Assembly: GCA_011800155.1 (NCBI GenBank)
Contig: CM022375.1
Coordinates: forward strand, 434,001 to 498,000
Length of the DNA stretch: 64,000 bases
Source: Flammulina velutipes
Lineage: Eukaryota > Basidiomycota > Agaricomycetes > Agaricales > Physalacriaceae
Direction: 5' to 3'
The position numbers and the translations under genes are program-made. The notes beneath the pieces are model-generated. The model did no database searches, was not told the origin of the DNA, and saw nothing but the letters and a program-made list of their open reading frames with translations. Positions 1-11,387 of the stretch are shown in pieces. The number at the start of each line of letters is the position of its first letter. The first letter of the stretch is position 1.

Positions 1-85
1 GATCAACAGCTGCCGACGATAGTAAAGAATATCCAGCGCACGCACCTAAATTCATTTTCGCTTCGTCGCCGTCTCGATAACCCAT
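1..85 (-). CDS. N-terminus of a second phosphatidylserine decarboxylase copy (partial)
   Basis: Read on the minus strand, base 85 starts an ATG frame identical to the first 28 codons at 8889. It begins MGYRDGDEAKMNLGACAG and runs off the left edge. By analogy with the copy at 5188-8889 it should lead into a C2-domain phosphatidylserine decarboxylase. The N-terminal 60-70 residues are poorly conserved in this family, so the call rests on the repeat alone. Whether the off-window copy is intact cannot be judged here. Confidence 0.5.
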   Translation of the reverse strand, partial: MGYRDGDEAKMNLGACAGYSLLSSAAVD

Positions 86-156
86 TTCGAGGATTCAGCT
101 GATATATCCTTGAGTAAACGCCCGTAGCCGGCGTCTGTGTCAAGCTGGCGGCGTGC
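1..156. repeat. Direct repeat, left copy (156 bp, cut by window start)
   Basis: Bases 1-156 match 8805-8960 with no difference that I can see by eye. The two copies part company immediately after the shared string GGCGGCGTGC. The right copy covers the first 28 codons of the PSD reading frame on the minus strand plus about 71 bases of leader. The left copy is cut by the window edge, so its true length is unknown. The 8,804-base offset suggests the end of a tandem duplication unit. Two independent copies of the PSD 5' region would look the same from inside this window. Confidence 0.9.
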
Positions 157-540
157 GGTCTGAAAATGGCGTAAGAAGTGCTGCGTACGTCAGCTGGGTC
201 GTTCGTGTACTCGCCGTCTTGTATTTGGGACAGCGATGGAATTGAGGTTCAGAAAATCAAAAGTTTCAAAGGCTGATTTTTTGCAGAAACACACCAACAG
301 GGCGTTGATATGTGTCATTGAACAGCTAACTTAATCCACAACTCTTTCTCAGATACCAAGTTGGGGACGCTAAGTGTGGCGTATGGACCGAGGTACTTTC
401 CTGTTAAGGCAGGAGCGAATCGGAGCGATTTTAAATCTGATTGTTCAGCACAGCCAAGCTGATTGAGCCCCTGTCTTCAACGACGTTGACGTTCGCCTCC
501 ATCCTCGACATTCGCTATCTAGGAGCGGCTTTTCTGGTCC
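157..540. other. No supported feature
   Basis: This lies between the repeat copy and the first recognisable transportin-like codons. A short stretch just after 156 (CTGAAAATGGCG) resembles the sequence shortly after 8960 (CTGAAAACGGCG), so the two leaders may be anciently related. I see no open frame with recognisable content. Confidence 0.4.
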
Positions 541-1525
541 AACCATCATGCATGGCATCGCTGACCTCTGTGTTCTCGCCCGGATTCTGCAAACAATCCG
601 TGAATCGACGGATATGGGTATGGCCTTCCAAAAAAAACATAACCCAAGTACGTAGCACGTCCTACCGCCAGTCTACCTGCTCATCCTGCTCCTGCTTCGC
701 CAGAAACTGAACAATACATGCATGTAACCGACTATGTGGGCTATCTGGTATACGTCCTGTGCTGGATGATGAACACATTCGCGGCATCGCAGGTTATCTC
801 CTCAAGAACGACTCTCGCCTCATCCTTATGTCGTCTCCCCCTGTCTCCCAGTTCGTCAAAACACCTGTCCTCAAAGCCTTCAAGTTCAACGGCTCCAATG
901 TTGGTTCGTAACACCGCAGGCCAGGACCTCGTCTCCTTCCTTGGCATCCTGGAGCCGAAGAACTGGCCAGAGTGCCTGCAGTAGTTCGTAACGAAGCTGG
1001 ACATGGATCAGGTTGACCTGCAAGAAGTAAGCGGCGCGGTCCTATTCTTTGCCCTACGCACTGTTGTTCTAACGCAATGTCCAGACAACGTCCAACGTCC
1101 TCGAAAAAGCATACGAAGGATTATCCTTGTCAGATGGACGTCGAGATCAACAGGACGCGTCCGCTGGACTACATACCGACTATCCATCGTCCAGGATGCG
1201 ATCTTACGTAGTCGCCTTCAGACGCGCCTCCGACGACGACCCATCCGTCCGCCGACACGTCTGCCAGGCCCTCGTACTTATCCTCATCGCCTGTCCAGAG
1301 CGTCTCATGCCAGAGAGGAGTGTTCGCTCTACTCTACCAAAGACCAAAACGAGCACTTGGCCCTTGAAGCCTGCGAATTATGGCCACCAAGAACCGTCTT
1401 ACCTCCACCCTCTGCCCGCCAAGGTAGCCCCCGTGCTGCTCGACTGCATAGTTTACGGCGAGGACGATCTCCTTTGGTTGGACACCGAGGCAGAAGACGC
1501 TGCTGTCCCTGGTAAAGATACACCC
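541..1525 (+). pseudogene. Transportin / karyopherin beta-2 (Kap104-like), 5' fragment, broken
   Basis: Scattered across all three plus frames are islands of the N-terminal HEAT-repeat part of transportin, the importin that carries M9/PY-NLS cargoes into the nucleus. In order they are ILQTIRESTDM (about 570), an IAGYLLKND-like segment (about 785-830), SFLGILEPKNWPECLQ (about 930-980), KMDVEI-like and GTRPLDY-like pieces (about 1130-1170), RASDDDPSVRRHVCQALVL (about 1210-1275), then KVAPVLLDC and YGEDDLLWL (about 1420-1480). This equals roughly the first 350-400 residues of a protein of about 900. Frame changes and stops between the islands show it is not functional. It ends abruptly against amidohydrolase sequence at about 1,500-1,530. 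The family assignment is firm; exact boundaries are approximate. Confidence 0.8.
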
Positions 1526-4020
1526 TACTCAAAAACTACCAGCCCAGCGTATTACGAATGAGACGGGTAACCGATGCTCGCTTCCATCCCTTTGGGGAGA
1601 AGTAAACGGTACACAAGCTCGCGCTCGCTTGTTGCTGGGGAGGGCTGGGAGTACCCTGTCCATCCACTCGGTTCGAACACTCAAGTATCTGTCGGTGCTG
1701 ACTCTCGCATTCTCGAACGAACGCTTCTCGCCGGCTTCGACGACTACGGCTCCCAACGAATTGGCCCGGAGCAAGCCATCTGGCACGGGAGCGATAGCTC
1801 CGTCTATGCGAAAATGTTCGGGACCCCGCTGAATTCACCTACAGCAAAGGTATTTAGATTTTCATTTCCAGTCGAATGCCTGGCTGAAATGTCCTAGATG
1901 TACGTAACTGCATCTATGGTATCTTCGAACGCAACATTACCAGTGGGCGTACCGTCTCCCTCGTCGACGTATACCTTGGCGGCGCGTCTCGCCTAGAACT
2001 CTCCCGCGACGGGCGTACATTGGTGTTCGTGCGCCGTGTTCGTGACCACGACGTTCTCGTCTTGAAGGATCTCGTAACAGGAACTCTGCATCACGCTTGA
2101 GATGGCCTCACCTACGATCTCAGCGTCGTTTCCGCGCCCATGGGAACCTATCCTTCCTTCGCGTTCACTCCTTCCGACGATGCAATCGTCATTTGGGCCG
2201 CTAGACCGATTTGGAACGTCCCAAATGACAAACTTGGGGAGAAGGTTACCGGAGAAGCACCTTGGCCCGTGGACGATGTTGACTTGTTGGGAATAGAGAC
2301 GGGTGATACGCAGCGCGTCAGGGCTTTCAAGGATTTGGAGTGGACGAGTCTGGCAAGAAGGTTGTTTTCCAACCTGCTGGCCTTTACCTTCGTGCCGGCC
2401 GTAGGCGAGAAACTTTCTATCAAAGTTCCCATCCTACATGAACACGCCAGCCACGTCATTTGCAGCGGACAAATCCGCGACTGTCATCGTACACGCACGA
2501 TGGGTACTTCACCAGTTTCGAACTCTCGAACATCGAAGAGGGTGGGGCATCCGAGATAGTGCGCTTACCGCAAGGGCGCTATCTGAGTCCCGTCATCTCT
2601 CGAATCAAGGACTCACAAAGTATCATCACATTCGTGAAGATCAGCGGTGATTACTTGACTGGCGACGTCGGTGCCACTGCATCCCCTGGACTTGACCTTG
2701 CAAATGTCACAATTACCCCCGATGGGAAAGAGGTCGCAGCATTCGATATTCGATTCATCCATTCGGAGATCGACACTGGTGACCATCTCGATATGAGGTT
2801 TTTGGCTGGATCCGACGCCAGACTCCTTTCCTTGTTCAGCAGTCCACTCGCGCGGTTCATCATCGATATCGCCGGCCCTGCTGACGCCGATGGCAAACCA
2901 CCTCCTCACAACCTCGCATCGGGCAGGTTGCGAACTAGCGGTCTCCGTATCCGCTTAGACCACGTTCGCGCTGGACTGGAAATCCATTTGGAAGTGGGTG
3001 CCACAAACGCTTTTGATCTTGACGCTGTGGCCTTCATCGACTTCTACCACGTCTATATTGCGCCCGGGAAGAACACAAAGGAGGACGAACCTGTCTGGTC
3101 TAAGCCGGGGAATGCAACGAGTGGATTGGCAAGGTTGAGCTTGGATGGATGACGTGACGTCACATTCAGTGGCGATGGAAAGATATTCTGGTTCTTGGGT
3201 AAGTAGCTAAATCTTCTTGAGGGCTACAACTAACCATCTCACAGGTCCCTACTTGCACTCCCTTGAACTCGATAATCTCAAGAAGAAATGTGCGTCCACG
3301 ATCAACTCGGACCAACGGGCACGCACGAAGACAATTCTTGAGTACGAGGAGATTGTCATTGAGCATTCGACGGACATTGCGCGCTTGAAGGCTGACGCGG
3401 GATCGTCGGATGTTATCCTGATTTCAAACGCGATTTTGTTGACGATGGCAAATTGGAGACGGACCTCGGCGTCTTGGTCGTTTGTGGAAGCATCGTTGAA
3501 TCCGCTTCGGCCTCGGGCTCGGTGACCATACCGGATATCGCCACGGTCTTTGACGTACCGGGAGGTATGTGTTGGCTGTTACCTTTGGGAGGAACGTGGC
3601 GTTGATGGCATGTAGCGTTCATCGTTCCAGGATTTATCGATATTGCACGCGCACTGGAGTGGCTTCGGCAACCCAACGCCAGCGACGTTGTATCGACCTC
3701 TAGCTTGCATCTAGTCTACGCCTGCATCCTCGCACATCCTTCGCAAGGGAAGAAAAGCTGCAAGGAGACCTTAGTAGCGAGGTCATGGGTGGACAGGATA
3801 AATCGCGCATCGGGATCACCTTCTGGTTCTGGATGCATGGCGGGGAGTTTCGCAGTGCGCTACGCGATAGAATAGCATGTACTTACGGTATTAGTCTGCT
3901 CCAATTGCTTGGTCGATTATGCGAATCCCGTCAATTCACGTTGGAGTTATGCGGAAATTTCTATCGCGGGTCCAATTGAGCACTTCGGAGCGCTCGATAT
4001 CGGAATCCTCGGGGAGTACG
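1526..4020 (+). pseudogene. TolB/WD40-type amidohydrolase, 5'-truncated and frameshifted
   Basis: The fragment begins mid-protein with VTDARFHP and runs through an N-terminal beta-propeller-like region. Recognisable islands are EGWEYPVHPLGS, GPEQAIWHGSDS, MGTYPSFAFTPSDDA, GRYLSPVIS, SGDYLTGDVGATASPGL and DFYHVYIAPGK. It then enters the metal-dependent hydrolase domain: ILEYEEIVIEHSTDIARLKA, DVILISNA, then FIVPGFIDI. The HAHW metal-binding motif is still spelled in the DNA at 3646-3657, but one extra base at about 3645 throws it out of frame. Later islands include MGGQDKSRIGIT (3785). Several intron-like gaps and frameshifts lie between islands. Full-length relatives are about 1,000-1,100 residues, so the 5' end is missing, replaced by the transportin fragment. 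Confidence 0.7.
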
Positions 4021-5187
4021 TTCTTCAACTGCTGAGCTGACACTTGCTCCGCGTAGTCTGCCACCTAAGCGTGTATCGCGGTCCATCTTCTGAGAGGAGT
4101 TGAAGCGCGAATTTCTGGGCGATTCTGAGGCTGCATTTGTGTCGTTGAGTACTTAGTGAGTCCACGGATATAGATTTTCGCAGATTTGAGAACAACACGG
4201 GCGTGAGTGTCGAGCCAGAGGCCGTTGGCAACTCGTCCTGGGCCAAGGTTACCTGGGAAAGGGGGGGAGGGAGAGCGCGGTTAAAAAATGAACGTCAATG
4301 GGCTTTAAAATGTCGTTTAAACACGCCGGAAAGCACCCTCACTATGGTCTGTTCTCAAATGTAGCTTGCCTCTCCTGCTGAGATGAGGGGTCGCCAGTGG
4401 ACATGTCCGCTAACGAATACATGATCCTCTGCGTTGAAGGTCCTGGCAACTTCCTGGAAGTGGTAAGAAATCAGTGTTCAACCGTCACCTTGATTTCAGC
4501 AGCCTGAGTACTCAGTGATCAAACATCAGCGCCCCCTGCATCGCAAATAAAGTCGTCATAGATATGCGTAAGTTACTTTGCCCGATACAGAGCAGCCACT
4601 GCAGACCGGCACAGCGGTGTAATCACTCCGGTAGCGAGCCACATAAGTTACCATGGGTATCCCGAACTGCGTCTGCTTTGGTCGTGCATCTAAGCGCACG
4701 AGGTGGATGAAGTTGCGCGTAGGGGTGTGAGGTTGTTGTAGGCACGGTAGGATTCCGAAAAGATTATCTGTCTACTAGTTAGCTAGAGAAGACGTGGAGT
4801 AGAACGAAAGAGATACGTACCTGCGTTGAACGAGTATGCGATGACGTAGGCCTTCATCGCTGTTTTTCCAGTCTAGAGGAGAACTGGTTAGTAAACGACA
4901 CCACCGAAAGTAAACGGTGCCGTACCATATAAGAGTCCGTGAATGGGAGCTGTTTTAGTGTTAAATGAACACTATTCTGCTTCGTAGCGTGATCGATGCA
5001 GAAGGAGGCAGAGCTGGAGGCGTTCACGATGAAAATAGTGTGATTGCACTCAGGCAGCTCTTAGTGTCCAGCAACACTCAATACCCGCTCTACGTGACCC
5101 AGCGTATGAGCCCCCTGAGACGAAGCGCCATCTGTCGCTTGAAAGTTTTGCGTTAGTCAACAAGTTCCTCTAGTAAAGGCAACGGGT
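4021..5187. other. Intergenic, no recognised gene
   Basis: This follows the decayed amidohydrolase and precedes the 3' end of the minus-strand PSD. Short minus-strand islands at about 4,680-4,930 look like exon remnants with splice-site-like borders, but I cannot place them in a family. A G-run sits at about 4261-4268. Nothing else is supportable. Confidence 0.4.
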
Positions 5188-8100
5188 TTAGCTGGAGCGG
5201 GTGATGACCAGAAAAAAGAATATCGCATCGTAACGTATCCCCGGTAAGTATTTACGTGAGTAGAAGTTGCCCGTCAAATACTCCTCGTCTTCGAACCGAT
5301 ACACCCTCACCAACGTCTCTAACGACGCCCTCGAGTTGATCAATAAATCTTCATCCCATTCGACGACGCCATTCTCAAACACCATCACGATAGTAGAACC
5401 ACCTGCACAATATGAGCTATCAACTCTACGATCCCTAGCGTTCACTCACCAAAGTCGAAATAGCCAAACTCCTCGCCACACTTCATGTCAGCGCCCTCCT
5501 CCACAGTCATCTGTATAGTCATCACGCCAACGCCAACGACCGTCGTGCGCGCGAAGTGGGGAGAGTCATCTTGCGGGCGTTCTCGCCGCATACGTCGAGC
5601 GCAGTCCGAATCGCTTGCGGCTGTGAAGATATTACTTACATAGTTAGAAAGAACGAACTCATGGAACGACGAGACTTACGTCAACAGTAGAATATTCCCC
5701 ACTCACGTAGGTCGTCTCGCCGATCTGACCTTCGACTAGACTATGGAAGCGAGGATGGTCCTGCGGCGCTAGCCTCAATATGGCAACAGCACCACCCTCG
5801 TATCTCGGAACGTCAGCCTCGTATTCATCACCAAGTGGGGGAGGGCGATGGTGAACTCTCGTCCTGTGATCCACAACTGGGTAGCTTCAGCGACCGACGA
5901 GAAAACGATGAGACGGAACTCGGCGGAGGAAACGATGCGTAGCGGATTGTCCGGTTGTTCAATAGGACGCGCGGTGGGTTTTAGCTTGCGGTAAAACAAA
6001 GGGTTGCATGTTTCTGAAAGCACCGTCAGCGATGGAATGACGATAAGAAAACAACGTACTAAAGGAATCCAACGGGTCCAAAATTTCATCGACCTTCAGC
6101 CCGTGAAACTCTATGAACACCGGAATATCCTTCGCGCTCTCGGGCGCATCGCACTTGATACCCTGTTTCATAGACAAACTTTTCAACAGCCTCCTCGCCC
6201 CACCGCCTTGCATCCTCATACTCGCGCCAGCGTGAAGCAAGTGAATCCCAAGGCGCACGTACACCTGCATCTTCTCCTCCTCAAGCCCACCAGTCGTTGA
6301 TTCTGTACGATGATGTTGCCAGAGTCCGCGCTCAGCTTTATAATCCCCACCACTGATCTTGCCAACGATTCGAGTGTACCACCTCCGCTGCGCCTGGCTC
6401 GCCGTAACGAAGTGGCTAACAACAATCCCACCAACTTTGTTCCAGTCCGAAGAGGCGCAGACAGCGAGATGCGCGATGATATCCATCTCCGCCTTCGGAG
6501 TTTAGTCGTGGTCGATGGCGCATCGAGCAGTTCTTGACGTTGATGACGCGTTCCGAAGGCTGTCAGACGAGGAGGAAGTATCGGGCGACTTTTTCCCCTT
6601 TGCGCCTAAACCGGCTCTTCCTCTTCCTCTTCTTCTTCGGGTCAGTGTCGAGTCCAGACGACGAAGACAGATCCTCGCCCCCGTCAGGCGAGTTCGAGTG
6701 CGACGGATGGCGAAGCTCGCCAAGTGGAAACTGCATCGGCTCAGTGGCAACGGGGGGAGGCGGTACCAATGTGTCTTCCTTGACCTCGCCGGCGACCCGC
6801 GCCGTCATAAGAAAGTCCACTGAAATCCGACTGATCCCAGAGTAACTCTTCGCCACGCGTACCAGCGATTGATAACACTGGCGTAGCGCTCACACTTGAG
6901 TCTTCCCCGATCCCATCCGCTACCGCCCACTTCTAGTTATCTGGCCTGCCCAACTCCTCTTCCAAACACTGGATGCACTCCGCAATGATGAGCTCGTCTC
7001 CATTGGAATCCTTGCCGTGACGCGCCCAGAATGAGTTGACGGTCGTCCCGGTCAACGCCGAGCCAAGATAGTCCAGCTTGGAAGTAACCTCGAATTGCGA
7101 AAGGGGCCCGATATCGTCTGTATCGTACTGATTGAGAACAGTGAGATACTGCCGCCAGAACTTTTGGCGAAGTGCGGCATACGGATGGTACTTGGCGCGA
7201 ACGGTCAAGATGAGGTTGCGTCGACTCTCCCAGGCGGCATCCTTGCCGGTCGAGATGGCCAGTTTGAAGTCCCTCATGCCAACCTCGTTTCCTTGAGAGT
7301 CCGTCAGCGGATAGAGCCCTATCTCTTCACCAGGCTTCTCCGCCTGTTCAAGCAGCTCCCCAGCCTCGATGCACGCGTCTCCGACATGGCCGTTGGAGAG
7401 CGTGTCCCAATCCAAATCATTGAGCTGGATCTTGAACGACGTCTTGTACGTACACGGAAGAGGAGCCTTTTATACTGTACCGGGCCGCGAAAGTGTCGAA
7501 TAACCTTTTTGTTTTTGCCAAGGGATCCACGTCCCAGCCAGTTCTCGTCACTGAAGACAAATGAGACACAAATAAAGGACGTAGAGAGGAACTTACAGTC
7601 GCTTTGGGAAGGTAGATCCACTGGCCATTTTATCCCAAACGTTACCATACTAACGACGTGTACGGCCGCTTCTTCGACGTCGAGACGCTCTTGCTAGGCG
7701 AAGGGGAGCTCTTCCAGGAGCACTTCTTCTTCTCCTTGCCATCTTCCTCCTTCTTAGCTGCGTCCTCTTCGTTCGTGGACTTGGGACAGCTCGAGTTACT
7801 GCCCCGGAGAAACTTGATACGCATGAAAGATGACGAACGAGGGCTACTGGGCTAGGCGGTGGGGGTCAAGGGCGAGGCTGGAGTAACAAACATGTTTGGC
7901 GTCGAGGGCGTTGGTGTGGTCTTTACCGTAGGAGGTTCATCCAAGGCGAAGAGGACTTTGTCGACGCCTTCTTCCACGTCTGCATCGTCCAATTCCGCGT
8001 CCGAGAAGATGCGGCCGTCGTCTTCAAAGCCCGGAACGCCGCTGCGCGATCGAACGGTGCCAACACCTTTGATCTACGGGGCAGAGACAAGGGACAGACG

Positions 8101-8889
8101 AGAACGTCTGACAAGCTCGTTGTAGATCTCGTCAAACTTGAGTAAGCTACTCGTATTCGGGGGCTGGATGAATCCAAGTTTGATCTGGATGGTGCCGGTA
8201 GCACTCTTGTCCTCCCTCGATGATTGAGAGGAATCGTAAAGGCCTGAGATACGTATGAGCACCTTTCACAGGTAGATATCAATAATACGAACGCACTGTA
8301 TTACCGGTGTCCTCAAAGGCCAGAGCTCGCTCCTGCTCTTCGTCGAATCCCTCGCCAAGTGCTCTTTCTTGAGCATATCCTTGTCCCAGACGACGAGTTC
8401 GAGTGCACCAGGCCTGTCGTTCTTTCTGAGAAATTTGAGCACGTCGAATGTCGTAGCGCCCCCGAACCAAGTTGGCGAAAGCGTCTTCTTGACGACGGGG
8501 GTCTGGTGGCGTGAACGGAGTAGACTGAGATGGATGAGACTATGGATAGCAAGTCAGCAGCGTTCTCGAGAGCGTAGATCAACGCACGGGTCACTGGTTC
8601 CACCACGATCCTTGGCCAACAACTCCTTGCATCCGTTTGGACGTGTCGATGGGAGATCCTCTGCCACGTTCGCGTCCTTCGCCCCAGCTTCACCGTTCGG
8701 CTCAGCCGTATTGTCTGGACTTTGGCGCCATGCTTGTCCTCGGTTGTTGTTTTCAGAGACAAATGAGTGCAAAGCACGGATGGTGGAAGCTATTCTGCTG
8801 GAACGATCAACAGCTGCCGACGATAGTAAAGAATATCCAGCGCACGCACCTAAATTCATTTTCGCTTCGTCGCCGTCTCGATAACCCAT
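5188..8889 (-). pseudogene. psd2-like: Phosphatidylserine decarboxylase proenzyme (C2/EF-hand, PSD2-like), decayed
   Basis: Reading leftward from ATG 8889, a first C2 domain carries LLAKDRGGTSDP then TFDVLKFLRKNDRPGALELV and WDKD. An acidic linker and a second C2 remnant (IQLNDLDWDTLSNGHVG) follow. A long intact piece at 7415-6933 has KYHPYAALRQKFWRQYL and an EF-hand-like YDTDD, ending CLEEELGRPDN. The catalytic part follows: VCASSDWNKVGGIVVSHFVT, FIEFHGLKVDEILDPLDSF, FYRKLKPTARPIEQPDNP, YVSGEYSTVD. The self-cleavage motif GGST is rebuilt across a phase-1 intron at about 5414-5461. Such enzymes make phosphatidylethanolamine from phosphatidylserine at endosomal/Golgi membranes, and GGST is where the pyruvoyl group forms. 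About 10 bases are missing after the ENARK codons (about 5,560), and there are frame changes at about 5,960 and 6,570, so this copy is a pseudogene. Domain order matches the family. Confidence 0.82.
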
Positions 8890-8960
8890 TTCGAGGATTC
8901 AGCTGATATATCCTTGAGTAAACGCCCGTAGCCGGCGTCTGTGTCAAGCTGGCGGCGTGC
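8805..8960. repeat. Direct repeat, right copy (156 bp)
   Basis: This is identical by eye to 1-156. It spans the PSD start codon (8889, minus strand) and about 71 bases upstream. Identity through both the coding and leader parts implies a recent copy, although the PSD body downstream of it is decayed. Confidence 0.9.
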
Positions 8961-9296
8961 AATTAGCCTGAATTAGCCTGAAAACGGCGGTAGAGCCTTG
9001 CGCCGTTTCCACAGCGTCGTAGTGGCAGCAACGACGTAGAAGACTGGTTGATCAACTTGAACGTAGGAGCGCAGTGATCATGGAAGATCAAAATCAAGGC
9101 AAAGCACTGACCAAACAAACACCAAGACTTGTCTACCGGCCGTCAATTTTACGAACTTGATAAGTACGTCCTGTTATCATCGAATGGACGGGCCGTTTCG
9201 CCCTCGCTCGAACCGCTCTCGTTGGCATCTGAAATTCTGAATAGTTACTTCTGCGGTCCATCTTCCTCTAGGTACTCATAGTTCATTCACTAACAT
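8961..9296. other. Divergent intergenic region between PSD (-) and DUF6534 gene (+)
   Basis: About 340 bases separate two divergently transcribed starts, so both promoters would be expected here. It begins with a short tandem AATTAGCCTG AATTAGCCTG. I cannot identify a TATA box or a defined regulatory site with confidence. Confidence 0.4.
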
Positions 9297-10917
9297 ATGG
9301 ACGTTGAGGATCATTCGTTGACAGTTGGTGAGTCGTTCGTTATCTCTCAGGACGGTGATGCTCAAAACAGTTGTACTGGCAGGTGTACAGCTTCTGGGAC
9401 ACTTTCGTGAGTTTGCTAGGCATCGAAATGACTCGGACGAGCTCAAACACCCTTTGACGACAGTTAATACCTTTCTCTTCGGACTTGTTTGCTATCAGTA
9501 TTCTATCTACTGGAGTACATGTTTGTCTATCCTCTGCATCCGCCGAAAATATCGTCTGAGCCATTGATTGATATATGATAGGTTTCGGTGACCCTCTATG
9601 GATTCGGTACGTCCAACAATTTCCGCTCCAACCCATTTCCTCACATAAACATTTTTAGCTTGCTGGTCATGATTCTAGTCGCGCTGGACGCTGTGAACAG
9701 TGGGATGTCAGTCCTTTCTTCCAATGTCCCTGTGCTGACTTACGAACATCTGCATAGTGCAGTGTACCAAGCATGGGAGATGTGGTACGTTCCATCTTGA
9801 TATCTTCTCGCCGAAGTTCGGAAATCTGACCTCCGCTCGCAGCATCATCAACTTCATGGACCCCTCTTATCTAGCGTGTGAGCTAGGCGTCGCCGTCCAT
9901 CCACCATAAACGTTGAAACTGAATCAAACGAAAAGACGTCAGCTGGACGCTCTCTTTTACAGTCTGCTGTAACTCCGTCGTTTGTGTCTTATGTCAAGGG
10001 TTTCTCATCCACCGGTTCGTGCTGTCGTTCTGACCTTTGAGGTTATTAATATCCTTACGACGCCAGGATATACGTCTTGACTAGGTCCAAGGTTCTCGTG
10101 GGCGCGATATCAGCTCTCAGTGCCATGACCTTTCTTTTTGGTTGTTATACTGGAGCCAAAGCAATCATCATCCACGAAGTCAAGAACTACCCAAGGATTT
10201 ATAACTATGCCATCATTTGGTTGACGTTCCAGATGGCGGCGGATATTATCATCACCGGTAAGTGTTCAGCTGCACTCCCCCGAATCCTTTGTGATGACTA
10301 ACCTTTTATGTTTTATGTAGCGTCTTTGATTCGTGTTCTTGGAAGAGCGCGTACTGGTGTGAAGAGCACGGATTGGATATTAAACAAATTGATTCGCGGG
10401 GCTGTTCAGACTGGTACGTTAGTTGGTTGGAGCTATTGTATCTTGAGTTGATAGCCAATAGGTCTGTTCGCAACAATTTTCGCTCTTGGGGATCTGCTTT
10501 CGTTCGTATTGGCCAGTCAGACTTCTCTTCATGGTTTCTTTGTCTATTCAATAGGACGGATTTATACGAATGTTGGTATCCTTTTTCCTTACCAATCCCA
10601 GTCTAACAGACCATTTAGACACTATTAGATTCTTTAATATGTCGGAAGGGTTACAGAGAGAATGTGCCACCTTCGGAATTGGTAAGCAACACTTGAGTAA
10701 CTTGTTTTGCTGTCTCGGATATTCATGAAAGCTATAGGTTGAAGATGGTTCCAACGGTGGAGATACATACGACCTAGAGATTTGTGGACCTTACGCGACA
10801 AATGACGGGGCTAGTTTACATGCACGCCCAAGTGTTGTGGTCTTCGCCAAACCGAGAGTCGACGATACTGATGCCGAGTCTCTATCAAACACCAACGGCG
10901 ACTCTCGTAAGACATGA
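9297..10917 (+). CDS. DUF6534-family seven-helix membrane protein, multi-exon, apparently intact
   Basis: Splicing canonical GT..AG introns by eye gives a continuous frame from ATG 9297 to TGA 10915-10917. Landmarks in order are TVGVQLLGHF, NTFLFGLVCYQYSIYW, FGDPLWIR, LLVMILVALDAVNSG, AVYQAWEMCIINFMDPSYL, WTLSFTVCCNSVVCVLCQGF, IYVLTRSKVLVG and AIIWLTFQMAADIIIT. Then come LIRVLGRARTGVKSTDWILN, GLFATIFALGDLLSFV, IGRIYTN, TLLDSLICRKGYRENVP, and an acidic tail ending NTNGDSRKT. About seven hydrophobic helices and the closing LIRGA...TNTLLDSL pattern fit the DUF6534 family, which is expanded in mushrooms and of unknown function. About nine introns are needed, one with an unusual GTTGGT donor. It is the only clearly intact host gene in the window, standing between decayed genes and a transposon thicket. 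Confidence 0.75.
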
Positions 10918-11387
10918 TACATGGGCGTTGACGGCTGAATGGATGTATTGTTTATTCCTAGGCACAGTATACTCATGCTGTCGTACTTTAGTAAGTACTA
11001 TCTATGCAGTGAGTTCATAAATGTATGCATTGTGGGTGCCAAGTCAGATGTATGCCAGACTCTATTTGGCAAACTCGAGGGAGCGTGACCAGGAGGAGCT
11101 GCTGTGAATGTTTGGGTTGTCTGTGCTGAAGACGGTCTCGAAGGGGATGACAGATGGGGGAAGCCTTCCTCATAGCAGCTGTATGAAGGTTGAAGTGCCA
11201 AAATATTATTTATCAGATTATACAGTAGAGTGTATTTGCAGGAGTATATATCGGGTTTTTTTGGCACTTAAATTTCCCAGTATCATTCTTAAAAGTCAGT
11301 ATAACTTTTCAAAACATATCACTCAAGGATAATAAAAGTACAAGTCAATTTTGTTTGTCTAAGACTGTGCTACAGTTGTTGACGGAG

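Noticed and set aside
4260..4268. G-run as a quadruplex element
   Set aside because: A single run without the four spaced G-tracts needed.
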